Positions 25,785-32,876 are shown, counted from the first letter of the stretch. The stretch: 41,294 bases of DNA from Candidatus Parcubacteria bacterium (GCA_027355945.1 DAIEHA010000008.1:1-41294); one strand, 5' to 3'. Numbers and translations: made by a program. The notes: generated by a model not told the origin, from the sequence alone.

Positions 25785-26244
25785 AGTATTCGATTTCACG
25801 CTCCTCCTCAAAGGCGCCCATGCCGCGATCGAAATGCTCGGCGGGGTCCTTCTCTACATCACGGATGCGCGGCATCTCCTCGGCATCGCGGAATTCCTCA
25901 CCGCGGGAGAGATCCGGGAAGATCCCCATGACAGCATCGCAAACTACCTTCTCCATCTTGCGCAGGTATTCGGCGCAACCGACCGCGCGTTCGCCGCATT
26001 CTATCTTCTCACCCACGGCATCGTAAACGGGCTCATCGTCGTCGCGCTCTGGCGGGAGGAGATATGGGCCTACCCCATCTCCTTCGCCGCCCTCGGTGCG
26101 TTCATCGCATATCAATTCTATCTTCTCGCCTTTGGCTTCTCCTGGTGGGTCCTCGCCATCACCGTACTCGACCTTTTTGTCCTCGTCCTCGTAGGCCATG
26201 AGTATGGCGTCCTCAAGAAGCGGCGCGCCGCTGCGCAGAAATAA
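25744..26244 (+). CDS. DUF2127-like membrane protein
   Basis: A 166-residue protein with four membrane segments, starting FDFTLLLKGAHAAIEMLGGVLLYI and ending FGFSWWVLAITVLDLFVLVLVGHEYGVLKKRR. The pattern fits the DUF2127 family, whose function is unknown. The ATG at 25744 lies inside the end of the preceding gene (41-nt overlap), so translation is coupled. It is the third gene of the sigma-factor unit. Confidence 0.8.
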   Translation: MIDPNSRTEQEIHKVFDFTLLLKGAHAAIEMLGGVLLYITDARHLLGIAEFLTAGEIREDPHDSIANYLLHLAQVFGATDRAFAAFYLLTHGIVNGLIVVALWREEIWAYPISFAALGAFIAYQFYLLAFGFSWWVLAITVLDLFVLVLVGHEYGVLKKRRAAAQK

Positions 26245-26276
26245 AAAACCCCGTCCGCAATGCCTGCCGGACGGGG
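26243..26276 (-). terminator. Terminator of the gene at 26300-26809
   Basis: CCCCGTCCG and CGGACGGGG form a 9-bp stem (26249-26276). On the minus strand TTTTTT follows (26248-26243). The + side lacks a T-run. Confidence 0.9.
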
Positions 26277-26299
26277 ACCGCTCCCTCATTCCCCGCTCC

Positions 26300-26809
26300 T
26301 CATCGTATCTCGCACGCCACCCCACGCAACCCTCCGGCGCATAGTTCGAAATTCCTGGAGAGTTTCTTGAAAAGCGGCGCTTCTTTGGGATTCTCAACCT
26401 CATCGAACAATGCGACGATGGAGTAGCTTTCCTTCCCCACCTTCACGATGTCGACGGGATCCTTCGGCTGATCCACCCACCCGAAACGGGAGCTTTTGAG
26501 GCTCTCCGGGAATAGTCCCACAAGGAACAGCGAGTAATCGCCGATATGCTGGCGCATGTTGCGCTCCTCGCCGAACGACACCGCGCTTCCGAGGACCGGG
26601 TCGGCCCTCATGACGAGGTCCTCCATCCTGACGATATGCCTTCCGTCGGCGTCCCGGATGCTCCACAGGTGGTCGCTGGCGCAAAATCCCGCGAGGACCC
26701 CTGCGATATACTCCTGCACCTGTTCGTCGCGCAACTCGATGAACGGACTGAACGCCTGCCGCACGATGGGATTGAAAAATGGTCTCAGATAATCCGCTGC
26801 CTGTTTCAC
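26300..26809 (-). CDS. Hypothetical protein, about 169 aa
   Basis: I do not recognise a family. The product is soluble, with VKQAADYLRPFFNPIVRQAFSPFIELRDEQVQEYIAGVLAGF at the N-terminus and a later part that reads like a folded alpha/beta domain (EERNMRQHIGDYSLFLVGLFPESL, KEAPLFKKLSRNFELCAGGL). The frame is open to 27013, but the upstream part looks like shadow sequence. I choose GTG at 26809 because GGAGGGG lies 3-5 nt before it and a TTGCTT-17-TATTTA promoter ends at 26852. An upstream ATG at 26944 is the alternative and would add about 45 residues. It is divergent from an ATP-grasp gene. Confidence 0.6.
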   Translation of the reverse strand: MKQAADYLRPFFNPIVRQAFSPFIELRDEQVQEYIAGVLAGFCASDHLWSIRDADGRHIVRMEDLVMRADPVLGSAVSFGEERNMRQHIGDYSLFLVGLFPESLKSSRFGWVDQPKDPVDIVKVGKESYSIVALFDEVENPKEAPLFKKLSRNFELCAGGLRGVACEIR

Positions 26810-26851
26810 GATCCCCTCCAAGGACGAAGTTTCGCCCCGTGTCCTCCTTTT

Positions 26852-26880
26852 TAAATACCGAAAAAGCGAAAAGGAAGCAA
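26852..26880 (-). promoter_or_regulatory. Promoter of the gene at 26300-26809
   Basis: TTGCTT (26880-26875), a 17-bp spacer and TATTTA (26857-26852). The same -35 hexamer and spacing occur at the tmRNA promoter. Confidence 0.55.
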
Positions 26881-26972
26881 GCCCAGCCGCATGCGGCGGC
26901 ACGGACTCCGCGGAGCGGCGCGGGCGGGCGGAGAATGTGCACATGGCATACCGTTCCACGCCCTGCGCATGG

Positions 26973-26981
26973 TGATATAGT
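26973..26981 (+). promoter_or_regulatory. Extended -10 promoter of the ATP-grasp gene (leaderless)
   Basis: TGA-TATAGT ends 6 nt before the ATG at 26988. No SD is present. Confidence 0.7.
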
Positions 26982-26987
26982 TGAATC

Positions 26988-27944
26988 ATGCCGCCGCCGA
27001 AGAACATCATCATTTGGATAAAATATTCCCAAAAGGAGATCTTCTCGCTGCACTATCATAAAGGCCCGTCATATCTCGCACTTCTCGAAGCGCTGTACCG
27101 GCGCGGACATCGCGTGTTCCTTACTTTCGGCGCCGCGGACCTTCGGGGGAACGATACCCTCTTCCCCCCGGCGGCGGAATACCGGGACGGCGCCCTGCAG
27201 GCGCCGGGATCCGCAGATCCGATCCGCGCCGATGTCGTTTATAACCTCGGTGATATTCCTTCTATTCATGGGATGTCGCCCATCACCAACACGCCCGCAT
27301 TCAGAAGATTCTTTGCATCAAAATATGCTGCGTATGAACTTCTGCACGAATTCTTCCCGCAGACGATACGCGTGAAACGGGAAGAGGACCTTTCCCCGGC
27401 GCGCGCACGATTCCCCGATGCGCGCGCAGTGTTCAAGCCGGATACGGGCACGAATGGACGCGGCGTGACGGTGATGGAGAAAGGCGATGCGGCACTCAAC
27501 GAGGAGATGCGCGCGATCATCGCCGAACCGGGAGGCGCGATCCTTCAGGAATTCATCGACACAGCGTCGGGCATCTCTCGCATATGCGATTCATATCACG
27601 ATCTGCGTATCGCCGTCATGAACAAGGGGACCATCGCGCTCACGCATGTGCGCATCCCCGAACCGGGCAGCCTTATCGCGAACTATGCACAAGGTGCAAC
27701 CATCCGCGAACTTTCGCCTGCGGATCTTCCCGAAAGCGTCCTGTCGCTCCACCGCGCCGTTTATGGAAGGATCGCCGCACGATTCCCGAACCCGATGTAT
27801 ACGATGGACGTGGGCATCGGTGCGGACGGACGGCCTCTTCTTTTCGAGATCAACGGCACGACAGCATTCCCCTGGCCCGGATTCGCAGGGAAGAACTTCT
27901 TCATGAAAAACCTGGCAGAGCACCTTGAGGGGCAGATGCTATAA
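26988..27944 (+). CDS. ATP-grasp family ligase
   Basis: A 318-residue protein. The middle and C-terminal parts carry ATP-grasp landmarks: ARAVFKPDTGTNGRGVTVME (ATP-binding Lys and Gly-rich loop, about 145-165), GGAILQEFID (about 184) and YTMDVGIGADGRPLLFEINGTTAF (metal-binding Asp/Glu/Asn, about 275-300). The family joins a carboxylate to an amine or thiol through an acyl-phosphate. The N-terminal 110 residues are a Rossmann-like preATP-grasp domain. The closest general type is a glutathione-synthase/RimK-like ligase. The substrate is unknown, and no peptide or cell-wall genes adjoin it. Confidence 0.88.
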   Translation: MPPPKNIIIWIKYSQKEIFSLHYHKGPSYLALLEALYRRGHRVFLTFGAADLRGNDTLFPPAAEYRDGALQAPGSADPIRADVVYNLGDIPSIHGMSPITNTPAFRRFFASKYAAYELLHEFFPQTIRVKREEDLSPARARFPDARAVFKPDTGTNGRGVTVMEKGDAALNEEMRAIIAEPGGAILQEFIDTASGISRICDSYHDLRIAVMNKGTIALTHVRIPEPGSLIANYAQGATIRELSPADLPESVLSLHRAVYGRIAARFPNPMYTMDVGIGADGRPLLFEINGTTAFPWPGFAGKNFFMKNLAEHLEGQML

Positions 27945-28162
27945 GGGGAGGCTGAACCGGAGAGGCGGCAGGCCCCGGTGAAGAAAATATATATCCACCC
28001 CAAATAGGCACGTCGATCGAATGTCGAGTGCGCGGCTTGATGATCTTTTGACCCCGCCCGAGCAGAGTCTTCCTTTATATGGACATTGGATGAAAAAAAC
28101 CGACCATGGCGCACCCATCAACGCCGTCTTCTGCAATATAAAAAATTATCCCGATTCTATAA

Positions 28163-28852
28163 CTACGCTTTTTTAAGTTTGAAAATGATGAAATCCTGAA
28201 CCTTGTTACCCTTCAATTCGTACTCGGGCGTAAAATACTTGTCTACCAGCGTCAGGCCGGCATCTTTATAAACTCCCTCATACCATTCAATCGGACGATG
28301 GTCTTCGATAATCTCATATCCTCCCTCTTTTTTAACTTTTTTATAGCGATGATTGACCTCGTACCCATCCCCTGTCTGAAATCGCAAATCAAGATTGGAT
28401 TCGGGAATGTTGAATATCTTTGGATTACAAAAGCCGATATATGCAGTCCCATCTGTATTTAATGCGGCAGTAATATTGTGAACGATCTCCTTAACCTCGT
28501 CTTCGGATACAATGCAGACGACCAAATTACATATCACGATATCGAAAGTATTTTGGGGGATTTCGCCGATGGAGTGAAAAATGTTTTCTGACCCGATCTT
28601 CTCTCCGGCACTTTTCAGCATGTCCGGGTTGATGTCATACACCACGATGTCGCCACCGAGCCTTTTTATTGCAAGCGCCAAAACACCAGGCCCTGCACCA
28701 TAATCCAAAACTTTCTTGCCCTTTAGATCGCCCAATAGTGGCAGGAGTGTATTGTCATAAGAAGCCAACTTGAGATTTTCGTCCTCAAGCTCTTTCGCCA
28801 CTAAGTGCCACTGTCCTTCCTCTTCGATTAACTTTGCCGAATCGTCAGCCAT
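28163..28852 (-). CDS. Class I SAM-dependent methyltransferase
   Basis: A 229-residue methyltransferase. The SAM-binding motif I is KKVLDYGAGPGVLALAIKRLGG (about 45-65). Motif II is VVYDINPDML and motif IV is FDIVICNLVVCIV (about 105). The C-terminal part (NLDLRFQTGDGYEVNHRYKKV..) is substrate specific. The substrate is not predictable. It begins 17 nt after the stop of the permease gene and should be cotranscribed with it. Base composition is clearly AT-richer than the rest of the window, suggesting acquisition by transfer. The region from 27945 to here contains no gene I can support. Confidence 0.92.
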   Translation of the reverse strand: MADDSAKLIEEEGQWHLVAKELEDENLKLASYDNTLLPLLGDLKGKKVLDYGAGPGVLALAIKRLGGDIVVYDINPDMLKSAGEKIGSENIFHSIGEIPQNTFDIVICNLVVCIVSEDEVKEIVHNITAALNTDGTAYIGFCNPKIFNIPESNLDLRFQTGDGYEVNHRYKKVKKEGGYEIIEDHRPIEWYEGVYKDAGLTLVDKYFTPEYELKGNKVQDFIIFKLKKA

Positions 28853-28869
28853 TGATCCCTTGTTGGAAT

Positions 28870-30165
28870 TTACCTCGACAAGTAGAGGCTGAGCAGAAGT
28901 AATAGTGTGGATGCCACCAAATAACCGTTGACTTGTTTCCATTTCCCCGTCACGAGATAAAGCACCACGAATGCTGCGAAGCCCGCAAACATGGCCTGAT
29001 TCAACCCGAACGTCCAGATAGTGACGACTATCATCAAGAGAACCGAAACAATATCTATCCATGAATACGTCTTGAAATTCCATGGAATAAGCGTCAGGCC
29101 TACGAAGAAAAGCGCCCCCGTCGTCGCTACGATAGGCACCAAATTGACAAGCGGCGTCAACAAAAAGAACAGCGACATGAGGATGGCGACGAACACAGCA
29201 ACAAGGCCGGTCCTTCCCCCTTCCCCGATACCCGCCGCGCTTTCGACAAAAGTAATCAGGTTAGACGTTCCCGTTAACGCCCCAATAACAGTTCCGCCGC
29301 CATCAACGATAAGCCCCTCCTTCAACCTCGGCAGATTGCCTTGTTTATCTACAATGGAAGTGTTGCGTGAGAGGCCTATGAATTTAGCGATGCTTCCGTA
29401 GAAGTCCAGCATAAAGAGCACAATAATGACTGACCAGATTTTTGGATCCAAAATAATGCCCCAGTTCAAGGCAAACAGCCCCGAGAACATATCTTTGGAA
29501 AATGTAATGGGGGCAATCGCTTGATTGACGCCAAGGAAATATGCAGCGATCGAGGCCCCGATAATACTCAATATGATAGCACCCGGTATTTTACGCCATT
29601 TGAAAAGAGCGACCAACGCCAATCCAATATAGAAAATAATCGCTTCTTTCGAGCCGAGAAAACCTATGCCCGTCAAATCAACTCCTTTATAAAGCAGCAC
29701 TCCGCTCACTTTCAATGCTACAAGGAGCAGGAATACGCCCACCGCTGCCGCCAATCCCGATTTCAACTTATCGGGAATCGCTTTTACCACATTCACCCGC
29801 AATGGAGTGAAACTGAAAATGACCGTCAGGATACCAGACCAAAAAACTGCTCCTAACGCTCCCTGCCAAGAAAAGCCCATGATGCCTACGACCACGTAAG
29901 CGATATAGGCGTTCATCTCCAATCCAGGTGCAACAGCAAACGGCAGTTTTGCCCACAGACCCATCAATAGCGTCGTCACCACAGAACCAAGAACTGTGGC
30001 AAAGAAAATAGCGCTCGTACTAAGTCCCATCGCTGACAATATCGCCGGATTAACAACAAAAATGTACGAAAGCGATAAGAACGTCGAAAGGCCCGCTAAA
30101 AGTTCCGTTCGCGTATTGGACCCTTTTTGGGTAATCCCGAAGAAGCTGTCTAATGCTTTGACCAT
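28870..30165 (-). CDS. NCS2-family purine permease (guanine/hypoxanthine type)
   Basis: A 431-residue protein with 12-14 membrane segments and the AzgA-type layout. It has VNPAILSAMGL near residue 37, PFAVAPGLEMNAYIAY near residue 78, FMLDFYGSIAKFIGLSRN near 240 and the conserved GALTGTSNLITFVESAAGIGEGGRTGLVAV near 295. Such permeases import purine bases with H+. This fits an organism that relies on salvage. The start at 30165 has TATGAT (30186-30181) upstream, leaving a leader of about 8 nt. It is the first gene of a pair with the methyltransferase and has unusually low GC for this region. Confidence 0.94.
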   Translation of the reverse strand: MVKALDSFFGITQKGSNTRTELLAGLSTFLSLSYIFVVNPAILSAMGLSTSAIFFATVLGSVVTTLLMGLWAKLPFAVAPGLEMNAYIAYVVVGIMGFSWQGALGAVFWSGILTVIFSFTPLRVNVVKAIPDKLKSGLAAAVGVFLLLVALKVSGVLLYKGVDLTGIGFLGSKEAIIFYIGLALVALFKWRKIPGAIILSIIGASIAAYFLGVNQAIAPITFSKDMFSGLFALNWGIILDPKIWSVIIVLFMLDFYGSIAKFIGLSRNTSIVDKQGNLPRLKEGLIVDGGGTVIGALTGTSNLITFVESAAGIGEGGRTGLVAVFVAILMSLFFLLTPLVNLVPIVATTGALFFVGLTLIPWNFKTYSWIDIVSVLLMIVVTIWTFGLNQAMFAGFAAFVVLYLVTGKWKQVNGYLVASTLLLLLSLYLSR

Positions 30166-30358
30166 TAGCTTAGTACAATCATCATATCAAAAAATTCAGC
30201 TACTGTCTATTTGAGTGATGGGGATAGGCAGGGTTTTTACCCGAACTATATCAGGAGGAATATCGTCCAACCTTTGTGCGTGAATATATTGATTGGGATA
30301 TTCGGAGGGTTACTATAAATGCCACAACCCCAGAAACCTTTTCGGTCCTGATCGGTCA

Positions 30359-30391
30359 TTTTAAAGTGCCTTCGCTGGCATTATCAGGCAC
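30359..30391 (-). terminator. Terminator downstream of tmRNA
   Basis: On the minus strand GTGCCT and AGGCAC pair around a 14-nt loop (30391-30366). TTTAAAA follows. Confidence 0.6.
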
Positions 30392-30420
30392 ATACAAAGT
30401 TCGTAGCAAAACGCTCAAAA

Positions 30421-30734
30421 TGGTGGAGACGGGCGGAGTCGAACCGCCGTGTAATGATGATGCCAGTGAGCCGTCTACGGGCGTAGTCTAAACGAGTTTA
30501 GGCAGAAATGGTCCTAGGTTCTCGCCCTGCGCATAGGGCCGTCTGCGCGGGGCCAGTCTCCTTGTATAAGACCGGTATCAGCTCAAGAGACCCGAACTGG
30601 CCGATCCCGAACTATGCAAACGCGAAGCTCGGAGCTGCAACTCGAGAGTTGGCAGTATAGATTGTGCGGCAATTACGTCGCCGCCATCGGCCCGCAAACT
30701 CACGGAACATCATTATCGAAGCCGGTACGTCCCC
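30421..30734 (-). ncRNA. ssrA: Transfer-messenger RNA (tmRNA)
   Basis: A one-piece tmRNA of 314 nt. The 5' end GGGGACG (30734 downward) pairs with CGTCTCC next to the encoded ACCA at the 3' end (30421), and the T arm GGCGGTTCGACTCCGCC is intact. The family 5' signature GGGGACGTACCGGCTTCGA is present. The tag frame ending in TAG (30612-30614) reads ANSRVAAPSFAFA if the resume codon is GCC at 30653. It ends in a hydrophobic AFA in place of the common ALAA. With smpB in the same window it forms the ribosome-rescue system. A promoter about 50 nt upstream implies a processed 5' leader. Confidence 0.97.
30612..30653 (-). other. tmRNA proteolysis-tag reading frame
   Basis: Thirteen codons and TAG within ssrA encode ANSRVAAPSFAFA. 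The start is inferred from the usual Ala resume codon; one or more codons upstream are possible, since the frame stays open. Confidence 0.65.
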
Positions 30735-30792
30735 ATATTGAAATGCGTTCCGGATGACAAAGGACATCCTGAATTCCCGGAATCGCAACGAT

Positions 30793-30821
30793 ATTATACT
30801 ATAATTTTCCTTTGCAAGCAA
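30793..30821 (-). promoter_or_regulatory. Promoter of ssrA with processed leader
   Basis: TTGCTT (30821-30816), a 17-bp spacer, TATAAT (30798-30793). The start near 30786 leaves about 52 nt before the mature 5' end. The leader folds (GGATG/CATCC and TTCC/GGAA) just ahead of the likely RNase P cut. Confidence 0.7.
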
Positions 30822-30907
30822 TTCCTCCCCGAGTGCCGCTCCCCTGGCGGAGGGTGGTATACTTACTATATATAAAGGTCGTACCATAGTCTTCCCATCT
30901 CTTTAAT

Positions 30908-31177
30908 ATGGACGCTTCCACGCAGGAACACCCGGAAGAGCACGGGGTGCAGAATACGGCATCGTCACGCGGACAGGACGCGGGGTGCCATTGCTCCCAC
31001 CGCCGCACCATCCCGGTACTTGCGATCATCGTCGGCCTCGAATTCTTCCTCGCGGAGATCGGCATATTCACGTGGGGGTTTGTGAACGTCACCTGGCCGC
31101 TCCTCGTCGTCATCGCGGGCATCGCGGGTCTCAGGGACCACCGCTGCCGCTGCCACGGCCATTGCCAAGGAAAGTGA
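30908..31177 (+). CDS. Small membrane protein with Cys/His-rich ends
   Basis: An 89-residue protein with two membrane segments (about 35-51 and 56-74). A Cys/His cluster lies on either side: GCHCSHRR just before the first helix and HRCRCHGHC at the C-terminus. Both clusters fall on the same side of the membrane. Together they offer five Cys and five His, suggesting metal binding, possibly at a dimer interface; this is inference. I know no named family. A CATAGT box at 30885-30890 leaves an 11-nt leader without SD. A strong terminator follows. Confidence 0.72.
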   Translation: MDASTQEHPEEHGVQNTASSRGQDAGCHCSHRRTIPVLAIIVGLEFFLAEIGIFTWGFVNVTWPLLVVIAGIAGLRDHRCRCHGHCQGK

Positions 31178-31210
31178 CCATGCGATCCGGTGCGGACAAG
31201 GATCGAAAAA

Positions 31211-31238
31211 GACCGCCGAACGAAGGCGGTCTTTTTTT
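31211..31238 (+). terminator. Terminator after the small Cys/His membrane protein
   Basis: GACCGCC-GAACGAA-GGCGGTC followed by seven T. Confidence 0.95.
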
Positions 31239-31251
31239 CAGGGTCGTGCCG

Positions 31252-31836
31252 TTACCGCGAGGGCTCTTCCGTCACCTTCTGGATATTGGCCCTACGTAGC
31301 AGCTCCTGTTGAAGCCATGCAGCGAGATCCTTATCGAGCGCGGGAAGGATGCCCTCGCTATCGTCCCCTCCCTGTTTCCCCACGTCCTCATGGCCCGCAG
31401 TAAGGATGAGGATCCTGCTCAGACCCATCATCTGGAACGAGATGTCCCGTTCGATATCCACGTCCTGGATCTGCCGATACGGGATCGCCACCTCTTCCTT
31501 CTCAAGAATGCCCCGCTTGATCTTCAGTGAATCCTCCCCCAGCGCGAATTTATAGTTCGAATAGATGAGCCATGCCACGAGGAATGTGACGCCGAACACG
31601 ACGATGAAAAGGATCGCGGACGCGGCGGCGCCGAGCATCGCATATGCAGCAACATTCCCGAAAGGCGTCGCTGCAAGCGATTTCTGCCCACCCGCCACAA
31701 GAAGCACGATCGCGAGCAGGAAAAAGAGCAGCGTGGCGTTCATCCGCTCGAACACGAACAACCAGAGCGTCTTCCGCCCCAGCGTACGGTACTCCTCTTC
31801 CGGGATCCCTGGGTTATTGACCTGTTTTTCTTCCAT
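31252..31836 (-). CDS. Bacterial PH-domain membrane protein (YdbS/YdbT-like)
   Basis: A 194-residue protein with a short N-terminus, two membrane segments (about 26-47 and 62-85) and a C-terminal bPH2 domain: YKFALGEDSLKIKRGILEKEEVAIPYRQIQDVDIERDISFQMMGLSRILILTAG. The domain is cytoplasmic and its role is unknown. The C-terminus has a further acidic helix. The start at 31836 follows TGG-TAAAAT (31852-31844) by 7 nt without SD; longer starts were rejected because of this box. Confidence 0.87.
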   Translation of the reverse strand: MEEKQVNNPGIPEEEYRTLGRKTLWLFVFERMNATLLFFLLAIVLLVAGGQKSLAATPFGNVAAYAMLGAAASAILFIVVFGVTFLVAWLIYSNYKFALGEDSLKIKRGILEKEEVAIPYRQIQDVDIERDISFQMMGLSRILILTAGHEDVGKQGGDDSEGILPALDKDLAAWLQQELLRRANIQKVTEEPSR

Positions 31837-31860
31837 TTTGATTATTTTACCATACTTCGC

Positions 31861-31866
31861 TACAAT
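31861..31866 (+). promoter_or_regulatory. -10 promoter of infC
   Basis: TACAAT with a predicted start near 31873, leaving a leader of about 32 nt before the AUU start. It faces the minus-strand -10 of the PH-domain gene. Confidence 0.5.
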
Positions 31867-31904
31867 GGAATCAAGCATATCTGTTCGCGTAAGATCCCAC
31901 TCCC

Positions 31905-32411
31905 ATTCCAAAGCCCCGTATCAACAGCCAAATAACCGCCCCTGAGCTCCGCGTCATCGGAGAGGATGGGGCCAACCTCGGCGTCATGCCCCGCGGCGAG
32001 GCGCTTAAACTCGCCCGCCCCGACGAGGGTCTCGATCTCATCGAGATATCCGCACACGCCACTCCCCCGGTCGTACGCCTCATGAGCTACGACAAATTCC
32101 GCTACGAAGAGGATAAGCGCCTCAAAAAGGAGCGGCTTGCGCAAAAAGGAACTGCCATGAAAACGGTGCAAATCAGCGCCCGCGCCGCAGAGAATGACCT
32201 CATGGTCCGCGTCCGCCAGGTGGAAAAATTCTTCGCCCAAGGGCATCCCGTGGAGGTGACGATGCGTCTTCGTGGCCGCGAGAAGCGCAATAAAGACTGG
32301 GCGATGCAAAAACTCCTTGAATTCCTCAAGCTCCTCCCCATGGAATATAAAAAGCTCAGCGAGCCTCGTTTCCTCGGCAACGGCCCCGCCGTACAGATCG
32401 CCAAAAAGTAG
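31905..32411 (+). CDS. infC: Translation initiation factor IF-3, AUU start codon
   Basis: A 168-residue IF-3. The conserved N-terminus RINSQITAPELRVIGEDGANLGVM lies upstream of the first ATG (31986) in an open frame that begins after a TAA at 31890. No ATG, GTG or TTG is available in between. ATT at 31905, giving PKPRINSQIT after the start, is the best candidate, like the AUU start of Escherichia coli infC, where IF-3 represses its own non-AUG start. The C-terminal domain has KTVQISARAAENDL and KFFAQGHPVEVTMRLRGRE. An ATC at 31920 would cut into the family core and is less likely. rpmI and rplT follow, but a small gene lies in between. Confidence 0.9.
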   Translation: MPKPRINSQITAPELRVIGEDGANLGVMPRGEALKLARPDEGLDLIEISAHATPPVVRLMSYDKFRYEEDKRLKKERLAQKGTAMKTVQISARAAENDLMVRVRQVEKFFAQGHPVEVTMRLRGREKRNKDWAMQKLLEFLKLLPMEYKKLSEPRFLGNGPAVQIAKK

Positions 32412-32427
32412 CGTTCCGGAGGGCTAC

Positions 32428-32457
32428 TTGACAAAATAGTTATTTGTGTGTTATTAT
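32428..32457 (+). promoter_or_regulatory. Promoter of the 55-aa membrane protein gene
   Basis: TTGACA (32428-32433), an 18-bp spacer, TGT-TATTAT (32449-32457). AAAGGAGGGG (32472-32481) then lies close before the ATG. Confidence 0.75.
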
Positions 32458-32483
32458 TATACGGTCATCCCAAAGGAGGGGTC

Positions 32484-32651
32484 ATGACTAGCATCGGTTG
32501 TCTTCTGATTCTCATGGCGGTCGCCTACTGGCGCCCGCGAGTGCTTGCGACCTGCCCCGCGGCAGCCGGGGCAGCGATCTTCGGGGTTATGCTGTACGGC
32601 ATAACCCACACGCCGCAAATCGCGGAGCGCATCCTCCTGCTCATTCGTTAG
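32484..32651 (+). CDS. Small membrane protein, 55 aa, inside the infC-rpmI interval
   Basis: A 55-residue protein with two hydrophobic stretches (SIGCLLILMAVAYW and AAAGAAIFGVMLYGI) and a short polar loop. No family is recognised. It has a near-consensus promoter, one of the strongest SD sites in the window (AAGGAGGGG) and an 11-bp terminator stem, so it is an independent unit placed between infC and rpmI. The strong SD fixes the ATG at 32484; an upstream in-frame ATG at 32448 overlaps the promoter. Confidence 0.7.
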   Translation: MTSIGCLLILMAVAYWRPRVLATCPAAAGAAIFGVMLYGITHTPQIAERILLLIR

Positions 32652-32667
32652 GGGACGCGCTTCGATC

Positions 32668-32696
32668 GGGGCAGGAACCATCGCCGTTCCTGCCCC
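32668..32696 (+). terminator. Hairpin terminator after the 55-aa gene
   Basis: GGGGCAGGAAC-CATCGCC-GTTCCTGCCCC, an 11-bp perfect stem. Only TTCCC follows, so it may also act as a transcript-end stabiliser. Confidence 0.65.
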
Positions 32697-32714
32697 TTCC
32701 CATATCCTCACGAC

Positions 32715-32876
32715 CCGCGATGGCGCCATCGCGGACCCCCTCGCCGCATGGAACCATGATGGTGCGGGGCCCTTCAGGGGTAGTTGCAATGTTTTCCACA
32801 ATATGATACCCTCTTACCTATTGAGTAGGAGATACCCCTCGCTAGGGGATTTTTCAAGAAAACCCATACGAATCCG
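32715..32876 (+). promoter_or_regulatory. Structured leader upstream of rpmI
   Basis: A 10-bp perfect palindrome CCGCGATGGC/GCCATCGCGG lies at 32715-32734, then CCGCA/TGCGG (32744-32767). A TATGAT box (32802-32807) may start a transcript. Next come CTCTTAC/GTAGGAG (32811-32831) and CCCCT-CGCT-AGGGG (32835-32848) followed by TTTTT (32850-32854). The last element looks like a short attenuator 22 nt before rpmI. L20-type autoregulation is possible but I see no copy of a known L20 leader. Confidence 0.45.

Larger units (their letters stand above)
28163..30190. other. AT-rich segment, probable acquired DNA
   Basis: The permease and methyltransferase genes have many more A/T codons and T/A-rich runs than all flanking genes, roughly mid-40s percent GC by eye against about 60. 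The segment starts 236 bp past the 3' end of tmRNA, a common integration site. No integrase, insertion-sequence ends or copy of the tmRNA 3' end was found. Confidence 0.55.

Noticed and set aside
27945-28162. A short gene between the ATP-grasp and methyltransferase genes
   Set aside because: Frames here are short, lack SD or -10 boxes with proper spacing, and look random. No copy of the tmRNA 3' end was found.
30276-30491. A 71-residue + strand frame ending opposite tmRNA
   Set aside because: Half of it is antisense to the conserved tRNA-like part of tmRNA; kept only as a possible remnant upstream.
30612-30887. A 91-residue minus-strand frame ending at the tmRNA tag
   Set aside because: Its end is the tag frame of ssrA; the rest is tmRNA and its promoter, not a protein gene.
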